Source: Brachypterus glaber (Eukaryota > Arthropoda > Insecta > Coleoptera > Kateretidae). Taken from it: DNA of 64,000 nt. Shown here in pieces: positions 44,220 to 56,739 of this stretch. Positions within the stretch are counted from its first letter, which is position 1. Each line of letters opens with the position of its first letter. Below the pieces are notes generated by a model. That model was not told the DNA's origin. It saw only the letters and a list, made by a program, of their open reading frames with translations, and searched no databases. The position numbers and the translations under genes are program-made. Location: the NCBI GenBank assembly GCA_958510825.1, contig CAUEHQ010000002.1, forward strand, positions 62,001 through 126,000, in the 5' to 3' direction.

Positions 44220-45120
44220 TAAAATGGTTTATATGCTTGACCTCAAACATTTTAAAGAAGTGCCATACTTAAATTAATAATTTATTATGTAATATCCAGT
44301 TCTATTACTTAGGGCCCTAAGTGACTCAGATTAAATTTGTGTACATAAATACTTCAGTCATAACTTTTATTTTTAGAAGCTTGTAAATCTGACGATTTTG
44401 AACTTAAAAATACAAATACAAAAACACCTTTGTCTTAGGGCCCCTATGGGCCCCAAAACTATAATGTTCCTATTTATTCTTGTAATACTTACCTATATTA
44501 AATAAAAATTATGTTTTACCAAATTTAAGTTTTATTACATGATGTAAAATACCCTTAAAAAGGGAAAACTAAGGCCGAGGTTAGGGCCCTAAGGGGCTTC
44601 TTCCGCTATTTTTATTTACCATACTTGTGACACATCGATTTAAAGGTATTTTAATAATAAATGCAATTTTTATTACTCTCAATTTGTTTAGTAAAAAAAA
44701 TTGATGCGTATGGAAAACGTAACGGAATTATCCCCTAACTCGGCCCTAATTTTTCCTTTTTAAGGGTATTTCATATCATGTAACAAAAGTTAAATTTGGT
44801 AAACCATGATTTTCATTTAATGTAGGTATTACAAGAACAAATAGGAAGATTACAGTTTTGGGGCCCCTAGGGCCATGAGACAAAGTATTATTTGTATTTG
44901 TTTTTTTAGGTTGAAACTCGTTGTTAAACTTGGTATAAGCTTCTAAAAATAAAAGTTAAGACTGAAGTTCTTATGTGGATAATTTAATCTGAGTCACTTA
45001 GGGCTGAGGCCCTAAGTAATAGATCCAATTATTACATAATAAATTATTAATTTAAGTTTGAATTTTTTTTTAATGTTTGAGGGCAAGCATATAAACATTT
45101 TTAAGGCATTAATTTAAATA
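44220..45120. repeat. Palindrome with about 400-bp arms
   Basis: TTAGGGCCCTAAGTGACTCA near 44308-44329 mirrors TGAGTCACTTAGGGCTGAGG near 44990-45010. GGGCCCCTATGGGCCCC-like blocks (44440 and 44865) and AAAAAGGGAAAACTA or its complement (44560 and 44755) mirror each other around about 44665. There is no coding capacity. Confidence 0.7.
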
Positions 45121-46857
45121 GTTTGCAAAAGAGTAATTTAAAAAAAGTAACGGCCCACTTTAGAGCCATAGCGCTTCGGTGAAATTTTTTTTAAACTCGA
45201 TAATTTTTTTTTTTGGTTTACTTTTGGTTATATTTTAAAAGTTTTAAGCTTGGTTCGGGCGGGCGCACTTTAAAATTACTTAAAATTTTTAATATAAAAA
45301 GGAACAAAAACCTATTTTTTTCGTAGGTGGGCCCTGCATTTAGCGTTCATAGCATATCTGTAAATGCAGAAGTGTGCCTTTATTTAAGTTAAAATGTAAG
45401 ACAAGGTTATAATTTATTTTTCTATAATATTTATATACGATAAAATTATTTTATACTTTATATATAATCAAATGTATTTACTTTTGTCGAAATATATAGA
45501 ATTGGGGTTTTAGGGGCCCTAAAAGGGGGTTCTAATTCTTTAATTGAGCTAATTTTTTCGGGATATAGTTTTAGGACCTAAATAAAGGTTTCATTCAATT
45601 TTGGTTAAATTCGTTGAAAAAAATTTTTTCGGCCCGACCTACTGACCACAGAGAAACAAAATCTAACTCGGTGTTAGAACATTTTAGCACTAGTTGCCAT
45701 TTGGACACCCTTTTATATATCGCCTTAATATCTTTTAAAATATCTTACATATATATGAGAATGATTTATGCAAAATTTCAGCTCAATAGGATTAGGGTTC
45801 AGAAAACCCCTATACGGCCACAATTTGTTCTATATGTCCCAGTTTTTAGGGTACTAAGCTCACCAGAACGTTCAAAATATGTTGTATTATGGTTTGGACT
45901 TTTTCAGGAGACACTATGGCATAAACTCTAAGAGACACATAGAAAAAGATAGGCCCCTAAAAGACCCAAACACGGTTTTTTGCAAATATCTTTTTTGCCG
46001 TTAGTCACAAAAATTAAAATTACATCAAATCAAAGAGCGTTAAAAACTGAATAAAAAAGATCAAAATTATATTTTTCTTAATTTTCATTGGTTAGGAGAT
46101 ATTAATTTTTTTAGGCTCGACCCATGTTGGATCATTTTAGTGCAGAGCGCCATTTCGACACCTTTTAATATATCCTTAATATTTTTAAAAATATTTTACA
46201 TATACCTAAGGATGATTTATTTAAAATTTCAGCTCAATCAGATAAGGGGATACTATACGCCTATACGGTCCCTAATTTTCCTATGCGTCCAGTTTTTAGG
46301 GATCGAAGCTTACCAGAAAATTCAAAATAAGTAATATTATGGTTTTTAGGTAGAGGAACACTAACTATGACATAAAGTCTACCACTTTAAGAGACACACA
46401 GGAAAAGATAGGCCCCTAAAATACACTTTTTTTTTGCACATACCTTTTTTGTCGTTAGTCGGACAAAAATTAAAATTACGTTAAATCAGACCGTTGAAAA
46501 TTAAATAAAAAAGATTTTAATCATATTTTTCTCAATTGGCATTGGCTAGGAGATATTATTTTTTTGTGGGTTAGACCGAAGTTGGATCATTTTAGCGCAG
46601 GGCTCCATTTCGACACCTTTTAATATACCATTTTTTTTTAGAAATCTCTTACATATATCTAAGAATGATTAATGCAAAATTTCAGCTTAATCGGATAAGG
46701 AGATGCGATAAATGAGCTTAGATCCCTAAAAACTGGACCGTATAAGAAAATTAGGGCCCGCATAGGCGTATTGTATCCCCTTATATGATTGAGCTAAAAA
46801 TTTGCATAAATCATCTTTAGGTATATATAAGATATTTAAAAAAATATTAAGGTTATA

Positions 46858-48591
46858 CAGAGTGTCTCAACGAAGCCGACTCGGTCTATATATAGTAAAG
46901 TGTCCACTTCAATGGAAAAAGTTGTATGGTTTTAAAAAAGGCACATGCTAAAAATATTTTAAAATATACAGGATGGTCCTCTTAGAGTGGGTAACATCTA
47001 ACTTATTTTTTTCAACGTAATGGTATATTTTTTATTATGCTGTCTTATTTCTCATTAAAATGCCTTTATTTTGATACTGTATTATATGGGTCTATTATTT
47101 ATAGTTTTTGAGATATATATATATTTTTTTTTTGAGAAAAAATGCATTTTTAGTGATAAGAAAAAACCTTCTCTAATTTCTTTATTTTTTTTAAAAATTA
47201 ATAAAATTTTGCATGCTTATCTTAAAATTGTGGAACTAATTACTTTATGTGCAAAAAATAAAAAAAATTTACTGAGCGTTCAAAATAAATATTCAAACTT
47301 TTGGATTTTCAAACATAAAAAAATCCATTTTTTTTAATGGAATGCTATATTTTTTATTTACTCGTTAAATGTAGAATGAAATTCTGCAAAAAATGATATA
47401 AGATATTTTATAGATCCGTTAAGCGGTTTTTAAAATAATTGAGTTTAAAAAAATAAAGTTGACAGTTTCAAGAATTTTATTTTATTTTTTTTAATAAAAA
47501 AGCCGTAGATTTTTTTTTAAACTATTTTCACACAAGGATAATAATTTTGTTTATATAAGTTATACAAAAACAACTAACCTGTACTCGACGCTAACGAGAA
47601 CCAACTCAAAAACTCGAGTCCATGAATGACTTGACTGACTCCATTACGTATTGGTTTAAGCACTATCATGCCGTCATATGTCTTATGCGCAGACTTATAG
47701 GTACGTTATGTCTTATGCAAGCCAAGGGATAGTGTCTCAAATAGTAGATGCAGGAGATGCATTATTATTATTATTATGATTCTATTTATAGCAACTAATT
47801 AATAATTGCGTATATTTTATTGCATCGCCCCAAATGCTGGATATGTTGAAAGTTTTATTTAATTCAAGATTTGATATTATAAATTATGTTATGTTTTAAG
47901 TTTAGGTATTTAGGTTTAAAATTTATTAATATACACATTTATTAGTTAGGTGGTACAAATTATTTAATAGGCAATATAAACTAGAATTGCTATAATATTT
48001 AACGAGTGAATAAAAAATATAGCATTCCATTAAAAAAATGGAGTTTTTTATGTTTGAAAATCCAAAAGTTTGAATATTTATTATGAATAAAATAAATAAA
48101 ATATTTTATTTTTTGCACATAAAGTAGTTATATACACCCTTTTAAGATAAGCTTGTAAAATTTTATTAATTTTTGACAAAAAATAAAGAAATTGGAGAAG
48201 GTTTTATCTTATCATGTAAATAATTATGTATGTAAAATGTATTTATGTAATGTATTAGCCTCGGCTATGCAATAAATAAATAAATAAAATCACTAAAGAT
48301 GCATTTTTTCTCAAAAAAAAAAATATATATCTCAAAAACTATAAATAATACACCCATATAATGATCAAAACAAAGGAATTTTAATGAGAAATAAGATGGC
48401 ATAATAAAAAATATACCATTCTATTTTAAAAAATTAAGACTATTACCCACTCTAAGAGGACCATCCTGTATATTTTAAAATATTTTTAAAATGTGCCTTA
48501 TTTAAAACCATACAACTTTTCCCTTAAAGGTTTTCTCTAAAGTGGATACTTTACTATGTATCGAGCGAGTCGGCTTCGTTGAGACACCCTG
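46858..48591. mobile_element. TA-flanked inverted-repeat element, 1.73 kb
   Basis: CAGAGTGTCTCAACGAAGCC at the left and CTTCGTTGAGACACCCTG at the right, flanked by TA (46856-46857 and 48592-48593). The arms are about 600 bp (to AATATAGCATTCCATT at 47340 and 48015). The sister 460-bp unit near 48980-49000 shows the empty site. There is no transposase. Confidence 0.85.
48208..48290 (+). mobile_element. Short retroposon tail inserted in a TIR arm
   Basis: An 80-bp insertion, relative to the opposite arm, that ends GCAATAAATAAATAAATAAA. ATCA flanks it on both sides. It contains TAGCCTCGGCTATGC, a small stem-loop just before AATAAA. Confidence 0.7.
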
Positions 48592-49222
48592 TATATTAAG
48601 AGGTGTCGAAATGGCGCTATGCACTAAAATGATCAAACTTGGGTTGAGCCAAAAAAAAAACAATACCTCCTAACCAATAAAAATTAAGAAAAATATAATT
48701 TTAATCTTTTTTATTCAGTTTTTAACGCTCTGATTTGATGTGATTTTAATTTTTGTTCGACTAACGGCAAAAAAGATATGTGCAAAAAACCGTGTTTTAG
48801 GGGTCTTTTAGGAGCCTATCTTTTTCTATGTGTCTCTTAGAGTAATAGACTCCAATAACCATAATACAACATATTTTGAACGTTCTGGTGAGCTTGATCC
48901 CTAAAAACTAGACGTATAAAAAGCTAAAATTTTGCATAAATCATCCTTAGGTATATGTTAAATATTTAAAAAAATATTAAGGTTATAGGTATATTAAAAG
49001 GTGTCGAAATGGCGCTCTGCACTAAAATAATCCAACTTGGATTGAGCTTAAAAAAATTAATATCTTCTAACCAATGAAAATTAAGAAAAATACATTTTAA
49101 TCTTTTTTATTCAGTTTTTAACGCGCTTTGATTTGATGTAATTTTAATTTTTTTTGCGACTAACGGCGAAACAGATATGTGCGAAAAATCTTGTTTTAGG
49201 GGTCTTTTAGGGGCCTGTCTTT

Positions 49223-49360
49223 TTCTAAATAAATAAATAATATCTTTATTTCATAATTAAAACGGGATATTCATACATACATACACGAATAAACAATCTT
49301 GAAGATGAAAAACTTGTCAAAATTTGGGAATATAAATAACACCAATAGCAAATAAAATAA
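49223..49360 (-). mobile_element. Retroposon 3' tail
   Basis: On the minus strand it ends AATAAAGATATTATTTATTT, a poly(A)-type signal plus simple-repeat tail. About 140 bp is left before the mariner element inserted at its upstream side. Confidence 0.5.
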
Positions 49361-49362
49361 TA

Positions 49363-51215
49363 CAGGGTGAGTCAGAAGTAGATACATTAATTTGAGGAGG
49401 TGATTTTACAGGTTATTTAGAGTCTTTTGAACCCTATATTGCCTTATCCAAAAGTTATTAGTTTTGGAGATATTTGATTTTTTTAAGTTTTGGTTAAAAA
49501 TCACGTTCAGGATTACATTTTTCAAAATTTCTCGAAAAGTATTAAGGATATTTAAACGATTCTTTTTTTATTAGTTAGTATACTTAGTGACACATGTCAC
49601 GCAGTAATAGCTTTTCCAAAAAAGCTTTATAGGACGTCAGTACAACACTATAAAATTAATTTTTATTCGATGAGTTCATGTTAAGTTCATCATGATTTTA
49701 TTTTTTAATATTATTATACACTTTGCGTGCAAATTGTTTAAAAAACTTTCTTGATTTATTACCTTTAAAATGATGTATAATATGTCAAGAAAAACTATTT
49801 TTTTTTGATAGGAAATGTCACATTTGTAAGACACATACAGGTTTTAGTTTACGCTAGGATTAACAATTCCAGACAGGTAGTACGTGAAATAATGAGGGGT
49901 TGATGTATCATTTGTGTATAATCAATTACGGGTAATATTGAACTAATTACAGGTAATATTAAACTAATTACAAATAATATTGAACCAGGTAATTTGTTCT
50001 GGGATTATACAAATTAATCTTTTAGGTATTAGAAATTTTGTATAAATAAAGGCGAAATAAAAGTTCTATATTCATTCATGATGGCAACCTTTTCAAATGC
50101 TGAATACGCTGATATTATGTTTGTATATGGATTTTGTGATGGAAACGCTACCAGAGCTCGACGGGTTTATCAAGAAAGGTTCCCACATAAACGCGTGCCC
50201 AATGAAAGGGTATTCAGTACGACATACCGTCGTATTGCTGAAACCGGTAATGTTATACCAAGACCACGCATTGGAGCTCCTGAACTTAATGTAAATGTAG
50301 ATGAAGAAGTTCTAGAAAGATTTGAAGAAGATCCAACTACCAGCATAAGAAGAGTGGCTTCTGAGTTAGGTTTATCACAAAGCAAGGTTGCACGTGTAAT
50401 TAGACGGTCAGGCCAACATGCATTTCATTATACACCTGTCCAGGGTCTGGAGGAAGCTGATCCCCAACGCAGAATTAGCTTTTGCATATATTTATTAAAT
50501 GCTGACATTGATGATCGCAATTTCTTGTCTAGAATTTTGTGGACTGACGAGTCTAAATTTAGTAGAGAAGGTATTACTAACTTTCACAATTTGCACTTCT
50601 GGGCACAGGATAATCCACATATGACACGACAATCGAGTTTCCAAAGAAAATTTAGTGTAAATGTTTGGATGGGTGTACTTGGCCGTACATTGATCGGTCC
50701 TCACTTTTTACCAGACAATTTGAATAGTGAAGGTTATGAGGCATTTTTGAATAATGTTTTGCCAGAATTATTGGATGATGTTCCATTAGAAAATAGGGTT
50801 GAAATGATTTTCCAACACGATGGATGCCCAGCCCATTATAGGTTCGCTGTTCGTGTATAGTAAAATTAAAAAAAAATCATGATGAACTTAACATGTCGTC
50901 AAAATTAGCGAATAAAAATTAATTTTATAGTGTTGTACTGACGTCCTATAAAGCTTTTTTGGAAAATCTATTACTGCGTGACATGTGTCACTAAGTATAC
51001 TAACTAATAAAAAAAGAATCGTTTAAATATCCTTAATACTTTTCGAGAAAATTTGAAAAATGTAATCCTGGACGTGATTTTTAACCAAAACTTAAAAAAA
51101 TCAAATATCTCCAAAACTAATAACTTTTGGATAAGGCAATATAGGGTTCAAAAGACTCTAAATAACCTGTACAATCACCTCCTCAAATTAATGTATCTAC
51201 TTCTGACTCACCCTG
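49363..51215 (+). mobile_element. Mariner-like element with 340-bp inverted repeats
   Basis: CAGGGTGAGTCAGAAGTAGA at the left and TCTACTTCTGACTCACCCTG at the right, with TA duplications (49361-49362 and 51216-51217). The inverted repeats are almost identical over about 340 bp (49363-49702 and 50876-51215). It carries one transposase frame truncated at its 3' end. Confidence 0.92.
50078..50860 (+). pseudogene. Tc1/mariner-superfamily transposase, 3'-truncated
   Basis: 260 codons from MMATFSNAEYAD. A helix-turn-helix region covers about residues 5-60, followed by a second DNA-binding segment (SIRRVASELGLSQSKVARVI, 89-108). The catalytic core has the first Asp in WTDESKF (D157) and the second in FQHDGCPAHY (D248). 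The protein stops 12 residues later at FAVRV, directly before the inverted repeat. The third acidic residue and the C-terminal part are absent, and usual length is about 330-350. The frame is otherwise clean, so the loss looks like a single internal deletion. It is probably inactive but may still bind its ends. Confidence 0.9.
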
Positions 51216-51726
51216 TATAGGTATACATACTGAGATATAAAGTAGATAGACTATGTCATAGTGTTTCCTGACTTAATAAACATAATATAGAACAAGTTGG
51301 GGCCGTGTAGGGGTTTACTGAACCCTATTGAGCTGAAATTTTGCATAAATCTTTCTCATATATATGTAAGATATTTTGAAAGATATTGATTCGATATATA
51401 AAAGGGTGTCCAAATGGCAGCTAGTGCTAAAATGTTCTAACACCGAGTGAGTTACGACCTTAAATGCGTTATATCTCCCAACCAATAGAAATTGAGGAAA
51501 CGTTTTTATTAAGAAAATTTAATGCATTTTTGTGTTCATTTATATTCTGTGCTATTTTTGTTTCTATGAGGTTTCAGTCACAACATGGGGCAAAAAACAG
51601 TTTTTAGGGACTTTTTAGATTTATCCGTATAAGCTGACATTGTAAGGAGCTAGGGGGGGGGGGGGGGAAATAATTGTTGTCAATAAACCCTCAATAAGAG
51701 ATAAGAATGTAAAAAAAATGTATATA

Positions 51727-52834
51727 CAGGGTGTATTTGAAATAGGGTCGGAAATTTTAACAGGTGATTCTACATGATAAAATTTGACAAAAAGTTCCTA
51801 TAAACATATGTCTAAAAATGCGTCATAAGGGAGCTACGCCCCTTTGAAATTGGCTAAAAAAATCGGTTTTTATTTAATAACTCAGGAACCCTTTGAGATA
51901 TATTAACGAGGTTTTGCACGTGAATTAATCCTAATAAGGCCCATCTTTGTATGTAATTTTCACGTACTTATTTAAACCAGGGGTGTGCGAAAAGGGGGGT
52001 CCTTATCAGTTTTTTGTCCCAAACTTTTTTCTGTGTAACTTGTTTGCAATTTTATTTTTAAAATATGATTCCTCAGGTCAAAATACATAAAAAAGGTACT
52101 CTTGTTGTAATACTGTAGGATTAACCGTTTTCGAGAAAAGTTAATTTGAAGGTGAAATTTCACTGTTCGAGGACGAAAAATTAAATACTAAACTGTCGAA
52201 AACCAAAATTTTAATGATGCAATGTTATTCTACGTCAAAAGCTAAGAAAAAAAGTTTCCAAACGAAAAAACGCTTTTAAAGCTACCATAGCCCTTTAAAA
52301 ATGGTGCATATTTAGGAGACCATAGCTCCATTAGGATTCATTTTTGGAAGTACCTGTATATGAGGTTTTTTTCTTAGTTTTTAATGTACATTCGCCCTGC
52401 ATCATTAAAATTTTGGTTTTCAACATTTTAGTATTTAATTTTTCGTCCTCGAACCGTGGAATTTTACCTTCAAATGAATTTTTTCTGGGGAATCATATTT
52501 CAAAAATAAAATTGTAAAAAAGTTACACAGAAAAAAGTTTGGGACAAAAAACTGATAAGCCCCCCCCGTTTCGCACACCCCTGGTTTAAATAAGTACGTG
52601 AAAATTACATACAAAGATGGGCCTTATTAGGATTAATTCACGTGCAAAACCTCGTTAATATATCTAAAAGGGTTCCTGAGTTATTAAATAAAAACCGATT
52701 TTTTTAGCCACTTTCAAAGGGGCGTGGCTCCCTTATGACGCATTTTTAGACATATGTTTATAGGAACTTTTTGTCATTTTTTATGATGAAAAACCATCTG
52801 TTAAAATTTCCGAGCCTATTTCAAATACACCGTG
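51727..52834. mobile_element. TA-flanked palindromic element, 1.1 kb
   Basis: CAGGGTGTATTTGAAATAGG and CCTATTTCAAATACACCGTG form the ends, with TA at 51725-51726 and 52835-52836. The arms are about 450 bp and very similar, making almost the whole element a hairpin. A fragment of its right arm recurs at 54101-54334. There is no coding capacity. Confidence 0.85.
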
Positions 52835-53779
52835 TATATAATTAAGCTAAAGTGACCTAACCCACCTGTTTATATATTTAGCCCCTTAAGGACCCCTATA
52901 AAACCCCTATATTCCCTTAAAGGTGGTTTATTAGTTCATGTAAATTATTGAGAGATTAAGGTTAGGTAAAAATGTTAAACCACCCCTGTGATATTTAAGG
53001 TATACCCTGATGATGATGATGATCTTAGTTAGAAAAGATTGAAACCTAGGTTGGAAAAGCAATAAATAAATATAGGGAAATAGCACTTTTGTTTTAATCA
53101 ATAATTTACTTATCCCTACGATGGATCTAGTTAATAGATATCCTGTAGATTAATTGCATTAATAACATGAAATCTGTACAAAAAATCAAGTCTTGTGGTG
53201 GTCAAACCGTTCTCAAGTTATCACTAAAAAAGTTTAAATATCAGTACTCATTTGTCACGTTTGGGCCTCTTGGTCTCCAAAGCTGTGACGTTTTGTAAAG
53301 AAAAATATTATTTTTGATAAATATTCTAATTAACTTAATATTGATATTAAATTTTTGTATTATTATACGCTGGATATTGGAAGAGGCCTCCCACTTGTCA
53401 TAAAATGACCCAATTTGTCCTAAAATCTTCATAAAATAAAATGACTGTCATAAAGATCATAAAATTTCATAAAACTCATACTTTAGAGCGACCTGGGAGA
53501 GAAGTTTTTTTTCTGACGTTTAGTTTGGTTTGGATGTAGGAGGTAGAAAGACCCCTTACACGAAATGAGTTGAAACGTAAATTTCCGTAAATTATTTTTT
53601 TTTTAAATAAATCAATTTTACCAAGTTATCTATTACTTAAGTATAACATTTTATTCTCTAGCAAGAAAATAAAAATACGTGCCTATCCGGCCTATCGCCC
53701 ATATCGTCCAAGTGCAACCTCGAAAAGCTGTAAAGCCTTCTACAGTTGTATTAGTAAAGTATAATAAAATTTGTAATCG

Positions 53780-54610
53780 TGTACCACCCGAAGGGGGGGG
53801 GGGGCAATTATTTTTAAATATTTTTAATATTTTTTTTAATTGGTGTGTGGGGTTTTTTGAGGTCGCTAAAACTGAATCTGTTCATACATTTTTTCTACAC
53901 CCCCGCTGCGGCGGGCAGAGGGTAATTATTTTTAAATATTTACAATATTTTTTAGTGAAAATTGCTATACAGGGTTTTTTAGGTTGCTGAACTGGAATAA
54001 ATATTTCCTTAATCCATCCCCTGGGGGGGGTAAAAGGCAATCGTTTTTAAATTTTTGAGTTGAATCTGATTTATATTCATCTTTGCAGGGCAGGAGTAAT
54101 AAAAAAAAGTTACACAGAAAAAAGTTTGGGACAAAAAACTGATAAGCCCCCCCGTTTCGCACACCCCTGGTAATAAGTACGTGAAAATTACATACAAAGA
54201 TGGGCCTTATTAGGATTAATTCACGTGCAAAACCTCGTTAATATATCTAAAAGGGTTCCTGAGTTATTAAATAAAAACCGAATTTTTATAGCCACTTTCA
54301 AAGGGGCGTGGCTCCCTTATGACGCATTTTTAGACAGGGTTTTTTAGGTTGCTGAACTGGAATAAATATTTCCTTAATCCATCCCCTGGGGGGGTAAAAG
54401 GCAATCGTTTTTAAATTTTTGAGTTGAATCTGATTTATATTCATCTTTGCAGGGCAGGAGTAATAATTTTCAAACGATTACAGTATTTTCGTAAAAATTG
54501 GCATATAGAGGTTTCCGAGATCGCTGAAACCGTTTCTGGTCCAAAATCACCACCCCGGGTGGTAGTCTGTCCGGTAATTCTTGTGGGCACAATAACTCAA
54601 AAATGATTTG
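53780..54610 (+). repeat. G-run minisatellite family with embedded duplication
   Basis: Four diverged units of about 130 bp, each with a G-run and a block like GGTTTTTTAGGTTGCTGAA, end in the ACGATAACT-type motif. A 130-bp segment is directly repeated at 53970-54100 and 54335-54464. It brackets a 234-bp piece (54101-54334) of the 51727-52834 palindrome. Confidence 0.75.
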
Positions 54611-54742
54611 AGGTAAATTTGGTACATACCTTTCCTTCCTGAAGCTCTGGTTGGATTTTTTTTTGGTAAAAATCGGAATGGGGCAAATGTGCAAATAACG
54701 TATTTTTAAAAGGGTTATATCTAAAGAAATAGATGTTAGAGG

Positions 54743-55138
54743 CGGGGCCGAATTTAGAGGGAAGCTTCCCCGGGCCCGGGTTCGAAAAGTTTCGACGTCG
54801 AAAGTTTATTTTAGTCTATACCTTCAAATTCGTAAAAATTTTCGCCTTGGCACTAGGGCTTTTAACGAGGCTTTTAACATTTTTTAACAGTATTAAATTA
54901 ATGTCAATTAACAGAATTTGTAAAAAATCTCGCCTACGGCGCTAACTTAGTTGATGGAGGGCTGACGACCATTTTTTTGTCGTCACTTTTCAAGTTTGTA
55001 AAACTTAACGTTAAATAGAAAAAAAAATCTCCTGAGGAGCTAGAGCTTTCTTGCATTTTTATGAAACTTTGAATTGCAACACTGTTTTAAAATTAAAATA
55101 AATTTCCCCGGGACTTCGGCTGGCTCGGTCCGGCCCTG
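54743..55138. mobile_element. hAT-like MITE, 396 bp
   Basis: The left end CGGGGCCGAATTTAG and the right end CTCGGTCCGGCCCTG resemble hAT termini (CAGGGCCGG). The flanks GTTAGAGG (54735-54742) and GCTAGAGA (55139-55146) match at 6 of 8 positions. CCCCGGG lies near both ends. No transposase. Confidence 0.6.
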
Positions 55139-55288
55139 GCTAGAGATAGTGCTTCTACAGCATAAGGATTAAAAATGGAAGATTTCTGTTTTGTTTGTCC
55201 AAATATTTTGTCATAAAATTTGCCATAAAATGCCTAAAATTGTCATAAAATCATAAAAAAAAATCTGAAAGTTTTCGGTGGGAGCCCT

Positions 55289-55547
55289 GGAATAGTTAAA
55301 TAACTTTATAAATGAATTTTAAGAATAATTGCAACAAAATGAAAAATACTAATAGAAACTCATAAAAAATAATTTCAACTGTGATATCTCTTTGTGTTTA
55401 TTTCGATTTATTTGGACCAGTATTTTTCATAGGAATCCCATATAATATCCCATTGGAGTTCTAATAGAGAATCCTCATACAATTTGTATAGGAAATTACC
55501 AATATAATTTTAATGGACTTCAACTAGGAAGTACAGGTCTAAATACA
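55289..55547. other. AT-rich flank
   Basis: Nothing recognised between the hAT-like region and the Gypsy-3 LTR. Confidence 0.5.
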
Positions 55548-56726
55548 TGTTACGAAACGCCTTTTCTACTACATATAGTTTTTAATAAATATTTCTATTA
55601 CTCCTGTATTTTGGAGCGTTATATTTGATCTATAGAAAACCGAGCGGCTGTTTATGTTAACACCATTATATTTAATTATGGGTCGATGTACTATCTGATA
55701 GTTTCTAAGACGATTCATAAAGTATACAGAAATGCAATTGACTACTGTTTAAGAGTAGCGAAATTCGTATAACGAGGTGTGCTTTAAGAATAATAATTTC
55801 TTTTAATGCCTAATTAAATTTAATTACATAAATTCAAATTATTACATTTGGTCAACCAAATCTATACTTATATTTCTTAGTTAAATCTTTTAACTAATTT
55901 TCTAGTTCTGTTTACTGTGTTCCATAGTAGAATTTTATTTTTAATTTAAAATACATTTATAAAAGTTTATAATGACCACACCCTAAATGTTACTCGACTT
56001 TTAATGTTCATATTTAAAATATAATTTTAAATCGCGGCACGGAAAATTCTAAGTCTCTTTTACATAAATTAATTTTCATTTTTTAAAAGTTTATATTCAC
56101 TTATTATTTAAAAATTGTCAATCATATTTTTTAACAGTTAAATTTTCTAAGTCTCAAAAATGCAATATTAATACAAGTCTTAACACTTACATTATTTAAA
56201 CAATCACTTTACACTAACTTAAAGTTTTCGGAGGCAAGTGTCACGTACAAGCTCGCCAAATAACTGATCCATTTCTGCAAAAATTTTAGCTTTATATACC
56301 CTAAAATCTCGTAAATCTGAATTTAATTGCAATTTTAACAGTACCGACAAACAGAACTGTAGCGATTAATAACCATTAGCATCGCACTAAATCGTGAATA
56401 TACGGACACTAATTAGTGCGCAACTGACACTTATTATCCTATATTTATGGCCTAAAGTACTGAGTCACCAAAATCTAGGTCAACTTGAATATCAACTAAG
56501 ACGCGGATCTTCAGTCGGCATTTCATTTTAGATAGATCAATTATTCGCCGCAAGTTAATTTATTACTGCTTTAAAAATAGACTAACTATACAGAGCGTTA
56601 CAAAAATACAGAAATTTGTACGCCGGTGCTTTCAAAGTAGTTCATATATTTCTGAAATAAAATATGACAGTTAATCCGTTTAGAAAATGAACATTTTTTA
56701 CTAAAATGGTTTCCACCCTCATAACA
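55548..56726 (-). repeat. Gypsy-3 3' LTR (1179 bp)
   Basis: Plus-strand ends TGTTACGAAACG and CCCTCATAACA form a TGTTA/TAACA inverted pair. The left part matches 63190-64000. Confidence 0.85.
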
Positions 56727-56729
56727 TAA

Positions 56730-56739
56730 CTCTCCCCAT
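56730..56739 (-). promoter_or_regulatory. Gypsy-3 polypurine tract
   Basis: On the element's strand ATGGGGAGAG lies just upstream of the 3' LTR. Confidence 0.6.

Larger units (their letters stand above)
45640..51480. repeat. 460-bp repeat units in inverted orientation
   Basis: Units marked by GCGCCATTTCGACACCTTTT and by TTCAGCTCAAT run forward at about 45640-46120, 46121-46580 and 46581-46712. They then run inverted at 46713-46855, 48594-48985, 48986-49222 and 51221-51480. The symmetry centre is near 46712. Two insertions (46858-48591 and 49223-51217) break the right arm. The frames seen here (for example 45614-45931) are not genes. Confidence 0.75.
44005..53385. repeat. Outer inverted repeat of a 9.4-kb nested palindrome cluster
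   Basis: About 44005-44220 (CCAATATCCAGCGTATAATA, GAGACCCAAACGTGACAAA, GGGGTCCTTAAGGGGC) recurs inverted at 52848-52912 and 53228-53385. The right arm is split by about 315 bp. Everything between is younger insertions and other palindromes. Confidence 0.65.
53386..55288. mobile_element. Candidate hAT-like element with TCATAAAAT subterminal repeats
   Basis: GGCCTCCCAC near 53390 and GTGGGAGCCCTG near 55278-55289 are roughly inverted. Clusters of TCATAAAAT lie just inside both ends (53400-53475 and 55208-55258). No target duplication was found, so the limits are uncertain. Confidence 0.35.

Noticed and set aside
45614..46334. Two similar plus frames as a duplicated gene
   Set aside because: They are the same frame in two copies of the 460-bp repeat unit, which lacks coding character.
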